64,000 nt of DNA. Origin: Haematobacter missouriensis. Its GTDB lineage: Bacteria > Pseudomonadota > Alphaproteobacteria > Rhodobacterales > Rhodobacteraceae. Below the pieces are notes generated by a model. That model saw only the letters and a list, made by a program, of their open reading frames with translations, had not been told where the DNA came from and did not search any database. A program made the translations under genes and the position numbers. Position 1 is the first letter of the stretch. Each line of letters starts with the position of its first letter. Location of the stretch: the NCBI RefSeq assembly GCF_000740775.1, contig NZ_JFGS01000018.1, positions 1 to 64,000 of the forward strand. Direction: 5' to 3'. This document shows, piece after piece, positions 63,594 to 64,000 of this stretch.

Positions 63594-63758
63594 AGCAGGT
63601 TGCCGAAAAAGCCGGGCATCTCCCCGGGGCTTGCGTCGAAAGCCGGAAGATCTCTCCGGTCACAGGCCAGAACCTGCGGTTTCCGGGGCGCGCCTCAGCA
63701 ATGTGGGGGAGATCCCCGCCCCGGGGCAGCCGCGGAATGCGTTTTCAACGTCCTGGCA
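63594..63758 (+). repeat. Dispersed intergenic element, copy D
   Basis: Begins AGCAGGTTGCCGAAAAAGCC and shares TTGCGTCGAAAGCCGGAAGATC and CTGCGGTTTCCGGGGCGCG with copies B and C. It ends GCGTTTTCAACGTCCTGGCAGG. The encapsulin stop codon and its last three codons lie within this end. Confidence 0.7.
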
Positions 63759-64000
63759 GGACAACGACGGCCTCGCTGGTCTGCATCTGGAAGGTCAGGC
63801 TCTCCTGAAGGTAAAGCGTCACCTGTTCCGCGTCATGGGAGAGGTAGCCGATGGAGATGTCCTGGCCGAGCCAGAGGTCGAAGTCGCCCCCCCGCGTCGT
63901 GAGCACGGCACAGCCCTCCAGCGCCTGGCTCCACACCACCGGCACATCGACGAGTTTCTGGAGGTGGTTGAGCACGGGATAGCCGTCCTCCGCCCCGCCC
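63745..64000 (-). CDS. Encapsulin (family 1 nanocompartment shell), C-terminal part
   Basis: Only the last 84 residues are in the window; the gene continues to the right. The sequence GAEDGYPVLNHLQKLVD, VPVVWSQALEGCAVLTTRGGDFDLWLGQDISIGYLSHD and QVTLYLQESLTFQMQTSEAVV matches the end of family 1 (linocin-like) encapsulins, which form virus-like protein shells holding a ferritin-like protein or Dyp peroxidase. The reading frame is open to the window edge. The cargo gene would be expected upstream, outside the window. The last residues (LPGR) come from the dispersed repeat end and differ from the usual C-terminus. Confidence 0.85.
   Translation of the reverse strand, partial: GGAEDGYPVLNHLQKLVDVPVVWSQALEGCAVLTTRGGDFDLWLGQDISIGYLSHDAEQVTLYLQESLTFQMQTSEAVVVLPGR

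Overview
The window is GC-rich and densely packed. It reads as part of a large plasmid or chromid of an alphaproteobacterium, most likely Rhodobacterales (Paracoccaceae-like). The main evidence is a complete repABC replication and partition operon (4961-8319, minus strand), a replicon type confined to Alphaproteobacteria. It comes with three identical parS palindromes, a probable antisense counter-transcript RNA between repB and repC, and a tyrosine recombinase beside it. All gene calls rest on motif recognition by eye; no database search was run.

Layout, left to right. 96-3759: D-aminopeptidase, agmatinase-type ureohydrolase and a CurA-like NADP oxidoreductase. 3839-8319: recombinase plus repABC backbone. 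8691-13868: aromatic-type aldehyde dehydrogenase, GntR regulator, NTF2-like protein, cytosine-deaminase-like amidohydrolase and an MFS carrier. 14003-17710: sitABCD Mn/Fe importer behind a Fur/Mur-type box. 17796-19381: LysE/ArgO exporter and its ArgP/LysG regulator. 19599-20993: NCS2 purine permease. 20997-26050: ROK repressor facing an frcBCAK-type fructose ABC system. 25963-28629: MetR-like regulator, an unrecognised 169-aa gene and a plasmid-type DUF1612 protein. 29227-35037: a coupled operon of aldehyde dehydrogenase, Fe-alcohol dehydrogenase, Baeyer-Villiger monooxygenase, alpha/beta hydrolase and IclR. 35171-35383: a lone molbindin. 36496-44803: a complete siderophore uptake locus (FecI-FecR, TonB receptor, binding protein, permease, ATPase, siderophore-interacting protein). 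45762-50647: branched-chain-type ABC importer with a frameshifted thioesterase. 50673-60769: acyl-CoA ligase, two IclR regulators and a pim-like dicarboxylate beta-oxidation operon. 60791-63586: MerR regulator and Zn/Cd-type P-ATPase. 63745-64000: the C-terminal end of an encapsulin gene that runs off the right edge.

How the parts may work together (inference). The alcohol dehydrogenase, BVMO, hydrolase and aldehyde dehydrogenase could turn a cyclic alcohol or ketone into a dicarboxylate. The acyl-CoA ligase and pim-like enzymes could then oxidise that dicarboxylate to acetyl-CoA and succinyl- or glutaryl-CoA. Metal handling is a second theme: SitABCD, the Fec-type siderophore system, the Zn/Cd exporter and the encapsulin.

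A diverged family of intergenic elements of about 150 bp, ending in CAGGCTGCTGAAAAAG-like inverted repeats, sits at four boundaries between functional blocks (about 28.8-29.2, 36.1-36.3, 45.1-45.6 and 63.6-63.76 kb). It looks like the seams of a cassette-built replicon. Other notable items are a shared 17-bp palindromic operator around the two pim IclR genes, a SitB with a long disordered tail, and an amidohydrolase with Asn-Asn where cytosine deaminase has its metal aspartate.
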